Positions 1 to 5,231 of a stretch of DNA of 5,326 bases are shown here, piece by piece. The stretch comes from Campylobacterota bacterium (GTDB taxonomy: Bacteria > Campylobacterota > Campylobacteria > Campylobacterales > Sulfurovaceae), in contig QMKU01000122.1 in assembly GCA_003646525.1 (NCBI GenBank), positions 1 to 5,326 of the forward strand, given 5' to 3'. A program made the translations under genes and the position numbers. The notes beneath the pieces are model-generated. The model saw only the letters and a program-made list of their open reading frames with translations. It was not told where the DNA came from and searched no databases. Position 1 is the stretch's first letter, and each line of letters opens with the position of its first letter.

Positions 1-825
1 CTGCATAGAGCCTTGTTCTAGCTTCCTTTGAGCATTATCAAAGTCTCTCTTGATTTGCTCTATCTGCTCATCTTTGGCTTTGAGTTTGAGTTCGTTTTGT
101 TCTGCAAAACTCTTGGCTATCTTCTCTTTTTCTTCTTGTAGCATTTTGCCCAGTTCTACTTGTGCATCTGCTTTTGCTTGAGAGCTTATCTCCCCTTTTT
201 CTCGTTTGAGTCTCGCTATCTCTATAGTGGCATTGTTGAGTTCTTTGACCTGTTCTGATTTGTCTTGTAACTCTTTTTGGAGTAGTGCCATCGACTCTTT
301 TTGCTCTATTTCAAATGCCTCTCTAAGCTCTCTTTGTGTCTGAATCTTCTGATCTTTGAGTTCTCTGCTTAGTGTTGCTTGGAGGTCAGCTTTGAGTGTA
401 GCTTCTACCTCCGATTTTTCTCGCTTGAGCTTCTCTACCTCTGCTTTACTTTTGTTGAGTTCTTGGACTTGTGCAGATTTGTCATCTAACTCTTTTTGCA
501 GTAGTGCCATTGAGTCACTCTGCTCTGCTGTTATCTCCTTTTTTATCTTATCTCTAAGCTTCTCTTTTTCAATCTTTAGCTTCTCTTTGGTAGCTATCTT
601 TAGTTTCTCATTAAACTGTTCGTTTTGTTCCTCTATAGACTTTTTTTGAGTCGCTAACTTCTTTAACTCTTTGTTGAGTTTGCTTTCAATTTTCCTGTTC
701 CCCTCTTCTATCTCTCGTTGTTTTGCACTATTTTCTTGCTTTAGTTTCTCTTCAAGCTCATGAGAAAGTATCTCATTAACATCGATTTGAGTTCCGCAGT
801 TGGGACACTGAATGGTTGTTGACAT
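1..825 (-). CDS. DUF2130-family coiled-coil protein, N-terminal 275 residues (3' end outside window)
   Basis: The frame is open from the ATG at 825-823 to the left edge with no stop. The start is supported by AAAGGA (831-836), five bases upstream. The protein opens with MSTTIQCPNCGTQIDVNEIL, a CPxCG half zinc-ribbon followed by 'IDVNE', and then becomes an almost uninterrupted Lys/Glu/Gln-rich coiled coil (about residues 20-265). It reaches the edge at AQRKLEQGSMQ. This architecture, and the 'RK.EQGS.Q' junction before a conserved C-terminal domain, is what I remember of DUF2130 (PF09903) proteins, which are usually a little over 400 residues. About two thirds would therefore be visible. The biochemical role of the family is not established, and only one CxxC pair is seen here, so zinc binding is uncertain. 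The gene is divergent from metG. A 73-residue internal duplication is listed separately. Family confidence is good; function is unknown. Confidence 0.82.
   Translation of the reverse strand, partial: MSTTIQCPNCGTQIDVNEILSHELEEKLKQENSAKQREIEEGNRKIESKLNKELKKLATQKKSIEEQNEQFNEKLKIATKEKLKIEKEKLRDKIKKEITAEQSDSMALLQKELDDKSAQVQELNKSKAEVEKLKREKSEVEATLKADLQATLSRELKDQKIQTQRELREAFEIEQKESMALLQKELQDKSEQVKELNNATIEIARLKREKGEISSQAKADAQVELGKMLQEEKEKIAKSFAEQNELKLKAKDEQIEQIKRDFDNAQRKLEQGSMQ
151..513 (-). repeat. Internal duplication in the coiled coil of the DUF2130 protein (period 219 bp / 73 residues)
   Basis: Residues 105-152 (bases 370-513) and 178-225 (bases 151-294) align without gaps at a 73-residue offset. 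SMALLQKELDDKSAQVQELN matches SMALLQKELQDKSEQVKELN, and LKREKSEV...KADLQ matches LKREKGEI...KADAQ. The reading frame is kept. The period is not a multiple of seven, so the two copies do not sit in the same heptad register over their full length unless the register slips. This looks like an ancient in-frame segmental duplication that lengthened the rod. Confidence 0.75.
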
Positions 826-843
826 GGTATTCCTTTTATTGTA

Positions 844-975
844 TTAATCTTTAATATATCGAATTATATCCCTTTCTTCTATTCTCTCAAAATGCTTTTT
901 ATTGAGTGTTGCAAGAGATATATTTTCAGATACTATACAAGATGAGATAAGAATCTCTCTCTTTTTATTAAATTC
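844..975 (-). pseudogene. C-terminal remnant of a PIN-domain (VapC-like) toxin gene
   Basis: On the minus strand the frame ending in TAA at 844-846 is open back to a TGA at 976-978 and encodes 43 residues with no start codon. The peptide contains ILISSCIVSENISLATLNKK followed by HFERIEERDI. This resembles the end of VapC-type PIN domains, where a D-x-L-I-A segment precedes the last strand and an 'N.KHFERI' motif. The expected acidic residue before LIA is not obvious, the N-terminal D-T-N strand is absent, and metG begins too close upstream (1193) to leave room for a full ~130-residue gene. I infer a truncated, non-functional toxin remnant without antitoxin. The match is from memory of the family and short, so a chance resemblance remains possible. 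Confidence 0.45.
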
Positions 976-1192
976 TCAGTTTTATTTTTGTTTTGCTTAT
1001 TGCTAAATTCGAGTCTATTGATATATTCTAATGCTACAATAAAACTATCTTTAGCAATGCTTAATTCATTGACATCAGAGTGCTGTCTCCTGACAACAGC
1101 ACATTTTCTTTTCCATTTCACCACTTCTACAGTATATTTTTGATACACTATTTTTCCGGAATTATCCAAAACTCATTTGTTAGGAAACAACT

Positions 1193-3163
1193 ATGTCTTG
1201 CAACAAAAAAGCCTATATAACTACCCCCATCTACTATGTCAACGATATTGCCCATATTGGTCATGCTTATACAACTATCATCGCTGATACTCTCGCACGC
1301 TATTCTCGTATGATTGGTTTAGATACTTACCTATTGACAGGAACAGACGAACATGGTCAAAAGATCGAGCAATCTGCACTAGAAAGAGGAAAGAGTCCTC
1401 AAGAGTATGCCGATGAGATCTCTGCAACTTTCAAAGATCTCTGGGATGACTTTGGAATAAGTTATGATAAATTTATTCGTACAACAGACGAAGAGCACAA
1501 GATTGGTGTACAAAAAGCTTTTCTCAAGATGAAAGAAAAAGGAGATGTCTACAAAGATGTCTACAAAGGTCACTACTGCATATCTTGCGAAACTTTTTTT
1601 CCCAAGACACAACTGGTAGATGATGAGTTCTGTCCAGAATGCGGTAGGGCAACATCTGTCGTAGAAGAAGAGAGTTATTTCTTTAGGCTCTCAGCCTACC
1701 AAGAGAGACTGATGGCATGGTATGAAGAGCGACCTGACTGTATCTTGCCCAAAAGCAAACGAAATGAAGTGATCCGTTTTGTCGAAGGGGGCTTGGATGA
1801 TCTCTCGATCACCCGTACCAGTTTTGACTGGGGGGTAAAGCTCCCCGAAGAGCTCGATGACCCCAAACATGTGATGTATGTTTGGCTTGATGCTTTGATG
1901 AATTATCTCACAGCTCTTGGATACGGGACAGATGAGAAAAATATGGATTTTTGGCCAGCACGCATTCACTTGATCGGCAAAGATATTCTCCGTTTTCACG
2001 CGATCTATTGGCCAGCATTTCTAATGAGTCTCGATCTACCACTACCCAAGCATGTCGCAGCACATGGCTGGTGGACGAGAAATGGTGCCAAAATGAGCAA
2101 ATCAAAAGGTAATGTCGTAAATCCTAGAGAAGTAGCAGATGCTTATGGACTGGATAATTTCAGATATTTTATGCTCCGTGAAGTTCCCTTCGGTGGAGAT
2201 GGCGATTTCAGCCAAAAAGCACTCATTGACCGTATCAACTCTGACCTCGGAAATGACCTCGGAAATCTTCTCAACCGACTGATAGGAATGAGTGGCAAAT
2301 ATTTCGATGGTCGTGTAGAGTGTGATATGGTTGATGAATACTATCAAACAGAACTCGATGAAGTAAATGAATCTCTCAAAAAACTCGAACCTCTTCTCTT
2401 TGATATGCAACTCCATCGTTATCTCGAAGAGTTATGGCGACCCCTGAGTGTCGCCAACAAAGCGATCGATAAATATCAACCATGGAGACTAATGAAAGAG
2501 GGGAAAGAAGATGAGGCTATGGCACTTAACGGTCTTATCGCTACGATACTCGCCAAAGTTTCCATTATGCTTGATCCTGTAATGCCACAGATTTCACCTC
2601 TCATCGCATCAGCACTTGGATTTAGCATAGACAACAAGAGCTGGAATAGACTTATCATCGACAATAAACCTCTCGAAGTATTTACAATTGAAAAAATTCC
2701 ACCACTTTTCCCTCGTATCGAAGAGCCACTACTCGCAAATGATGAACCTTCTATAAGTTCAAAAAAAGAGAAAGCACTCGAAAAAGCATCAAACGAAAAG
2801 AAGAAAATAGAAATAACAGCTCAGAGTGAAGGGATTGCGCTGATCGGAATAGATCAGTTCTTTCAAACAGCTCTAAAAGTCGGCACGATCGTAAAGTCTG
2901 AAGAGGTTCCCAAAAGTAAAAAACTACTACTTCTACAAGTTGACACTGGAGAAGAAGAGCCTCGACAGGTTGTTGCTGGCATCAAGGAGTGGTACAGTGC
3001 CCAATCCCTATTGGGTACACAAGTCTGTGTCGTCGCCAACCTCAAGCCTGCCAAACTGATGGGAATGAAGAGCGAAGGAATGATCTTGGCAGCCAAGGAT
3101 GAAAATGGATTGAGTCTAATTCGTCCAGAGGCACCCAAAACAAATGGCACAAAGATAGGATGA
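1193..3163 (+). CDS. metG: Methionyl-tRNA synthetase (MetRS), complete
   Basis: This cytosolic class I aminoacyl-tRNA synthetase charges tRNA-Met and initiator tRNA with methionine using ATP. The Rossmann core opens with TTPIYYVNDIAHIGHAYTT (HIGH at residues 21-24; Ala replaces the more usual Pro before it). TGTDEHGQKI lies at 49-58. A connective-peptide zinc knuckle has C129, C132, C147 and C150, one Cys4 set. WLDALMNYLT is near 231-240, IGKDILRFH near 261-269, and the KMSKS loop is at 300-304. A helical anticodon-binding domain covers about 345-505. A Lys/Glu-rich linker (about 515-545) leads to a Trbp111/EMAPII-type OB-fold tRNA-binding domain (about 553-656), typical of dimeric bacterial MetRS. 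The 656-residue length is normal for this form. The start is supported by TAGGA (1181-1185), seven bases upstream. The TGA overlaps the ATG of the next gene (ATGA), indicating translational coupling. No strong promoter was seen in 1000-1190. Confidence 0.97.
   Translation: MSCNKKAYITTPIYYVNDIAHIGHAYTTIIADTLARYSRMIGLDTYLLTGTDEHGQKIEQSALERGKSPQEYADEISATFKDLWDDFGISYDKFIRTTDEEHKIGVQKAFLKMKEKGDVYKDVYKGHYCISCETFFPKTQLVDDEFCPECGRATSVVEEESYFFRLSAYQERLMAWYEERPDCILPKSKRNEVIRFVEGGLDDLSITRTSFDWGVKLPEELDDPKHVMYVWLDALMNYLTALGYGTDEKNMDFWPARIHLIGKDILRFHAIYWPAFLMSLDLPLPKHVAAHGWWTRNGAKMSKSKGNVVNPREVADAYGLDNFRYFMLREVPFGGDGDFSQKALIDRINSDLGNDLGNLLNRLIGMSGKYFDGRVECDMVDEYYQTELDEVNESLKKLEPLLFDMQLHRYLEELWRPLSVANKAIDKYQPWRLMKEGKEDEAMALNGLIATILAKVSIMLDPVMPQISPLIASALGFSIDNKSWNRLIIDNKPLEVFTIEKIPPLFPRIEEPLLANDEPSISSKKEKALEKASNEKKKIEITAQSEGIALIGIDQFFQTALKVGTIVKSEEVPKSKKLLLLQVDTGEEEPRQVVAGIKEWYSAQSLLGTQVCVVANLKPAKLMGMKSEGMILAAKDENGLSLIRPEAPKTNGTKIG
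3157..3160 (+). promoter_or_regulatory. AGGA ribosome-binding site that bears on the start of the gene after metG
   Basis: AGGA near the end of metG lies five bases before the ATG at 3166 but overlaps the ATG at 3160. The spacing favours initiation at 3166 (MTIDALISL...), which would shorten the product by two residues. The upstream ATG at 3160 would have only a weak AAAG in front of it. Confidence 0.5.
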
Positions 3164-4146
3164 TAATGACAATCGATGCACTAATCAGTCTAACCGACGG
3201 TACACTACAAAATAATCCTACCATACAAGCCATAGAGGGAGCTACAGTTTTTCCTTCCAAGGTAGAGCATGGAGACCTCTTCTTCTCTTCTGACCCTGAA
3301 GATATTCATACTGCTTTGGAGAATGGTGCTTATGCGATCATCTATGACGATGAAACACTCAAAATAAGCGATCAAGAAACTATCTGGATTAAAGTTGATT
3401 CGATAAAAGATGCAGCCTTCAAGCTCTTGCGTTATGTTATCCTCGAAAAAGAGGCAGAATTTTTTCTCCTGAGTGCACATGAAAATAGTTTTCTCAAAAT
3501 GACTCTCCTGCAAAAAGGCAATATCACTTTTATTGCTGACGAATGGCGAAAAGCCTTTGAGCAAATCTTGAACTCATCACAAAAACTCTTTGTCGGTAGT
3601 GACGAAGTCTTGATGAAACAGATCAAACCCAATGTCAAGCACCTCGAAAAAGATGTAGAGGGTTATCCTGTTATGGATACACTCTTCAAAACGACATTTA
3701 AAGTAGGAGGGTATGTCTATCAGGACAAAGAACTCATCCCCTTTCATCTCGATTCTCTACTAAGAGTTGTGGCTTTTTGTGAGCATCATGATCTCCCCTA
3801 CTCCATAGATCGTATCAAATATACCAAACATTTCATTCCAGTTTTTATCGATGGAGAACTCAATACCGCTCATGCTTCCAAAAGTGACAAAGTAGTAATC
3901 TTCACTGACAATCTCAGGGATATAGATCAAGCTAGAGAGTATCTAAAGCATAATGGCTCATGGGTCAAAAGTATAGTCCTCACACCACCCAAAACAAAAG
4001 TCGAAAATATTACACGCCCTTTTTGGTTTGAGACTGAAGAGGAAGTGCGTGAAACACTCAAAAATGTTCACTTCAACTATGCTTTTATCTATACTCTCGA
4101 CAAGAGTATACTTAAACAGATCAAAGAGGACTATTCACTCTTTTGA
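3160..4146 (+). CDS. Conserved protein of unknown function with Mur-ligase-like N-terminus, second gene of the metG operon
   Basis: This 328-residue soluble protein has no signal peptide or membrane segment. Residues about 30-63 (VFPSKVEHGDLFFSS, then a segment with ALENGAYAIIYDD) resemble the N-terminal substrate-binding domain of MurE/MurF ligases, where an 'S.KV.pGDLF' turn is followed by 'A...GA.AII'. The central ligase domain is not recognisable: there is no TGTNGKT-type P-loop anywhere. The rest reads as a mixed alpha/beta protein, with a hydrophobic strand and turn KVVIFTDNLRDID at about 244-256 and a C-terminus rich in charged residues (KQIKEDYSLF). The gene starts within the metG stop (ATGA); ATG 3166 is an alternative start. 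I remember a hypothetical gene in this position after metG in Helicobacter and Campylobacter. A divergent, catalytically dead Mur-ligase relative is possible, but the function is not assigned. Its last 34 bases recur downstream at 5090-5123. Confidence 0.85.
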   Translation: MIMTIDALISLTDGTLQNNPTIQAIEGATVFPSKVEHGDLFFSSDPEDIHTALENGAYAIIYDDETLKISDQETIWIKVDSIKDAAFKLLRYVILEKEAEFFLLSAHENSFLKMTLLQKGNITFIADEWRKAFEQILNSSQKLFVGSDEVLMKQIKPNVKHLEKDVEGYPVMDTLFKTTFKVGGYVYQDKELIPFHLDSLLRVVAFCEHHDLPYSIDRIKYTKHFIPVFIDGELNTAHASKSDKVVIFTDNLRDIDQAREYLKHNGSWVKSIVLTPPKTKVENITRPFWFETEEEVRETLKNVHFNYAFIYTLDKSILKQIKEDYSLF

Positions 4147-4147
4147 G
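4114..4147 (+). repeat. 34-bp direct repeat, copy 1: 3' end of the gene after metG
   Basis: This segment covers the last ten codons, the TGA stop and one further base. It is repeated without mismatch at 5090-5123 (offset 976). It contains a weak hairpin, AAAGAG (4123-4128) with CTCTTT (4138-4143) around a nine-base loop and with TTTT at its 3' edge, which could act as a poor intrinsic terminator reading out of the operon. Confidence 0.9.
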
Positions 4148-4149
4148 AA

Positions 4150-4190
4150 AGTTTCAAAAAGTTAAGTATCATTTTCTTTTTGCGTAATAA
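4150..4190 (+). repeat. Direct repeat A, copy 1 (41 bp, exact)
   Basis: From AGTTTCAAAAAGTTAAG at the left to TTTTTGCGTAATAA at the right, this segment is identical to 4790-4830 (offset 640). It abuts module B directly here. Confidence 0.93.
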
Positions 4191-4278
4191 AATAAGCAAA
4201 AAATAGAGCTTCATCGGAACTGTGGCTTTAGCCTCAGCTATTAGGTGGAGCTAAAGCACCACTTCCGATAATCCTTAA
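4190..4278 (+). repeat. Repeat B, copy 1 (89 bp) with long imperfect hairpin
   Basis: This copy is 94% identical to 4963-5051 (offset 773). The five differences (4208, 4210, 4229, 4239, 4252) are all transitions. It folds into an interrupted hairpin: ATCGGAA (4213-4219) with TTCCGAT (4263-4269), GTGG (4222-4225) with CCAC (4259-4262), and CTTTAGC (4226-4232) with GCTAAAG (4250-4256), around an apical loop containing TTAGGTGG. The layout is like a bacterial REP/BIME palindrome. Confidence 0.9.
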
Positions 4279-4288
4279 TTCATTGGCA
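4274..4288. repeat. 15-bp inverted repeat, left arm (partner 4759-4773)
   Basis: CTTAATTCATTGGCA is the reverse complement of TGCCAATGCATTAAG at 4759-4773 with one mismatch. The arms lie 470 bp apart and enclose the structured segment and two palindromes. The left arm overlaps the end of module B; the right arm lies 16 bp before the second A copy. Confidence 0.5.
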
Positions 4289-4322
4289 TTGCCTACGCAC
4301 ATCAAGAACTCAATATATTTTC

Positions 4323-4331
4323 TGCTATACT
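4323..4331 (+). promoter_or_regulatory. Extended -10 promoter in front of the structured 187-nt segment
   Basis: TGCTATACT is an extended -10 (TGn followed by TATACT at 4326-4331). It lies seven to eight bases before the left end of the structured segment, so a transcript would begin close to 4338-4341. No convincing -35 is seen, as is usual for sigma-70 promoters in Campylobacterota. Confidence 0.4.
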
Positions 4332-4338
4332 ATCATAC

Positions 4339-4525
4339 CTAGTTGGGCGATTATTTGTGGAGTTTGCATTGTGAGGCGTGAGGTGGGACAGGGTTAGCCC
4401 TTAATAAAGGATGTAACAATGCTCACACGCATTATAATTGTTATAGTAATTCTGATAATATTATCAGAAAAGCTATACTAAAAGCAGTTGAGGGAATTAG
4501 CGTTCCCTCTACCTGTCCCAACTAG
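4339..4525 (+). ncRNA. Candidate structured small RNA (or MITE-like element), ~187 nt
   Basis: The ends are exactly complementary: CTAGTTGGG (4339-4347) with CCCAACTAG (4517-4525). Inside are several hairpins: CCTT/AAGG near 4400-4410, a perfect 20-base palindrome at 4450-4469 (TTCTGATA, loop ATAT, TATCAGAA), and GAGGGAA (4490-4496) with TTCCCTC (4503-4509). GCATTGT and ACAATGC can form a longer-range stem, and TGGGACAGG (4384-4392) can pair with CCTGTCCCA (4512-4520) as an alternative to the closing stem. With the extended -10 at its left edge and no open frame of note, a non-coding RNA is plausible. The length is similar to 6S RNA, but I do not recognise 6S, tmRNA, SRP RNA or RNase P signatures. 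The complementary ends could equally be terminal inverted repeats of a small non-autonomous transposon (TA next to GTTGGG on both sides). Confidence 0.38.
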
Positions 4526-4569
4526 AGTTATTATATCATAATCTTTTGAATTTTAAAAATATATCAACG

Positions 4570-4617
4570 ATTGACATTATATTGTCGGGGTACGGAGACC
4601 CCGACCTGCACGTCAAT
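4570..4617. repeat. GC-rich nested palindrome
   Basis: An inner 8-bp perfect stem GTCGGGGT (4584-4591) with ACCCCGAC (4598-4605) encloses a six-base loop ACGGAG. It is nested in an outer ATTGAC (4570-4575) with GTCAAT (4612-4617). It is markedly GC-rich against an AT-rich background. No T-run follows, so it is not a standard terminator, and it looks REP-like. Confidence 0.7.
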
Positions 4618-4633
4618 ACCAATGAAATAAGCA
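4618..4633 (+). repeat. 16-bp direct repeat shared with the left edge of module B copy 2
   Basis: ACCAATGAAATAAGCA recurs exactly at 4956-4971, where it leads into the second copy of module B. At copy 1 only the AAATAAGCA part is present (from 4190). It therefore marks a junction reused in the island. Confidence 0.75.
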
Positions 4634-4718
4634 CGGTAGGGGTCATGTGTTGCAAAATCAACTCACAAGTGGATGGATTGTTGATACTTTACCTCGGTTG
4701 AGATATTGTTATATTTCA

Positions 4719-4747
4719 GTAGGGTGTAGTCGGTGACTACACCCTAC
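4719..4747. repeat. Perfect 13-bp palindrome with 3-nt loop
   Basis: GTAGGGTGTAGTC (4719-4731) pairs fully with GACTACACCCTAC (4735-4747) around GGT. The GTAGGGTG/CACCCTAC tip is shared with the arms of the larger inverted repeat at 4827-4930, suggesting a related family of mobile palindromes. No T-run follows. Confidence 0.8.
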
Positions 4748-4758
4748 GGCTGTCACAC

Positions 4759-4773
4759 TGCCAATGCATTAAG
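4759..4773. repeat. 15-bp inverted repeat, right arm (partner 4274-4288)
   Basis: TGCCAATGCATTAAG matches the reverse complement of 4274-4288 at 14 of 15 positions. See the left arm for context. Confidence 0.5.
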
Positions 4774-4789
4774 TAGAAGGCGTTTGCCT

Positions 4790-4830
4790 AGTTTCAAAAA
4801 GTTAAGTATCATTTTCTTTTTGCGTAATAA
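4790..4830 (+). repeat. Direct repeat A, copy 2 (41 bp, exact)
   Basis: This copy is identical to 4150-4190. Here it is separated from module B by about 132 bp that contain the large inverted repeat. Confidence 0.93.
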
Positions 4831-4930
4831 TGGTGCGTTGGAAACAGCACCCTACAGAACACTTGATATGCTTGTGATACTCTTTCTTTATGAGAGGTCG
4901 TGTAGGGTGCTGTTTCCAACGCACCATTAT
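4827..4930. repeat. Perfect 30-bp inverted repeat with 44-nt spacer (MITE-like)
   Basis: The arms 4827-4856 and 4901-4930 are exact reverse complements; the core of the left arm reads TGGTGCGTTGGAAACAGCAC and is followed by CCTACA. The spacer (4857-4900) has no coding capacity. The element lies between A copy 2 and B copy 2, which are contiguous in the first copy at 4190, so it is either an insertion or the site of a later deletion in copy 1. As RNA it would form a very stable hairpin. No target-site duplication is clear. Confidence 0.85.
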
Positions 4931-4955
4931 ATTATGCATATCCAACTGCACAAAA

Positions 4956-4971
4956 ACCAATGAAATAAGCA
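4956..4971 (+). repeat. 16-bp direct repeat, second copy
   Basis: This is an exact match to 4618-4633. It overlaps the start of module B copy 2 at 4963. Confidence 0.75.
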
Positions 4972-5051
4972 AAAAATAGAACCTCATCGGAACTGTGGCT
5001 TCAGCCTCAGCCATTAGGTGGAGCCAAAGCACCACTTCCGATAATCCTTAA
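4963..5051 (+). repeat. Repeat B, copy 2 (89 bp) with imperfect hairpin
   Basis: This copy carries five transitions relative to 4190-4278. The outer stem ATCGGAA/TTCCGAT (4986-4992 with 5036-5042) and the GTGG/CCAC step are preserved, but the changes at 5002 and 5025 replace T-A pairs of the inner stem with C-A mismatches. The hairpin is therefore not maintained by compensatory change, and the copy looks like a decaying repeat. Confidence 0.9.
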
Positions 5052-5059
5052 CTTTTCTA

Positions 5060-5083
5060 GTTCGACAGCTGGAGCTGTCGAAC
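5060..5083. repeat. Perfect 11-bp palindrome with GG centre
   Basis: GTTCGACAGCT (5060-5070) and AGCTGTCGAAC (5073-5083) are fully complementary around GG. The palindrome sits between module B copy 2 and the gene-end duplication. It is not followed by a T-run, so it is read as a REP-like palindrome and not as a terminator. Confidence 0.75.
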
Positions 5084-5089
5084 GAGTAA

Positions 5090-5123
5090 AAACAGATCAA
5101 AGAGGACTATTCACTCTTTTGAG
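5090..5123 (+). repeat. 34-bp direct repeat, copy 2: displaced copy of the gene end
   Basis: This is an exact copy of 4114-4147, including the codons for KQIKEDYSLF and the TGA stop. Here it lies in non-coding DNA with no frame leading into it. It forms the right border of the repeat island and is followed by AT-rich DNA and the promoter of the next gene. Confidence 0.93.
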
Positions 5124-5193
5124 TAATTTGTCAGTAATTTTACTTTTTTCTATTTTAACTTGAAGAAATGATTCGATATAAAACTACTTATAG

Positions 5194-5199
5194 TATAAT
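5194..5199 (+). promoter_or_regulatory. TATAAT -10 element for the gene starting at 5232
   Basis: A consensus TATAAT lies 32 bases before the ATG. It is preceded by AT-rich DNA with no recognisable -35, as expected for Campylobacterota sigma-70 promoters. Transcription would begin near 5206, leaving a short leader with the ribosome-binding site. Confidence 0.6.
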
Positions 5200-5231
5200 T
5201 CTATTTGAAAGCAAATAAAAAGGAGAAAAAG

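Larger units (their letters stand above)
4147..5231. other. Non-coding repeat island between two genes
   Basis: About 1.1 kb has no credible gene. The open frames at 4733-4963 (+) and 4802-5035 (-) run through palindromes and repeats, have no good ribosome-binding sites and encode nothing recognisable. The contents, in order, are repeat module A (4150-4190), hairpin module B (4190-4278), a ~187-nt structured segment (4339-4525), a GC-rich palindrome (4570-4617), a second palindrome (4719-4747), A again (4790-4830), a 30-bp inverted repeat (4827-4930), B again (4963-5051), a short palindrome (5060-5083) and the 34-bp gene-end copy (5090-5123). No tRNA, CRISPR array, integrase or transposase is visible. 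Bases 5124-5190 are plain AT-rich DNA. Confidence 0.8.

Noticed and set aside
356..649. 97-codon plus-strand frame rich in Ser/Leu/Phe
   Set aside because: It is the antisense of the Lys/Glu-rich coiled coil of the DUF2130 gene, a common artefact.
933..1169. 78-codon minus-strand open frame between the DUF2130 gene and metG
   Set aside because: It is Lys/Asn-rich with no clear ribosome-binding site, and its last codons overlap the PIN-like remnant in another frame. I see no recognisable family, and it could at most be part of the decayed toxin locus.
4339..4525. Retron msr-msd or 6S RNA
   Set aside because: The complementary ends recall retron a1/a2 and the length recalls 6S RNA, but no reverse transcriptase lies nearby and no single long rod with a central bubble is evident. 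The region is reported only as an unassigned structured segment.
4570..4605. Intrinsic terminator for the metG operon
   Set aside because: The hairpin is strong but has no T-run after it and lies over 400 bases downstream of the last stop codon.
4733..5035. Open frames on both strands through the repeat island (76 and 77 codons)
   Set aside because: They read through palindromes and repeat copies on opposite strands and have no ribosome-binding sites or conserved features. They are by-products of the inverted repeats.
4150..5051. CRISPR array
   Set aside because: The repeats are only twofold, of different lengths and irregularly spaced, and no cas gene is in the window.
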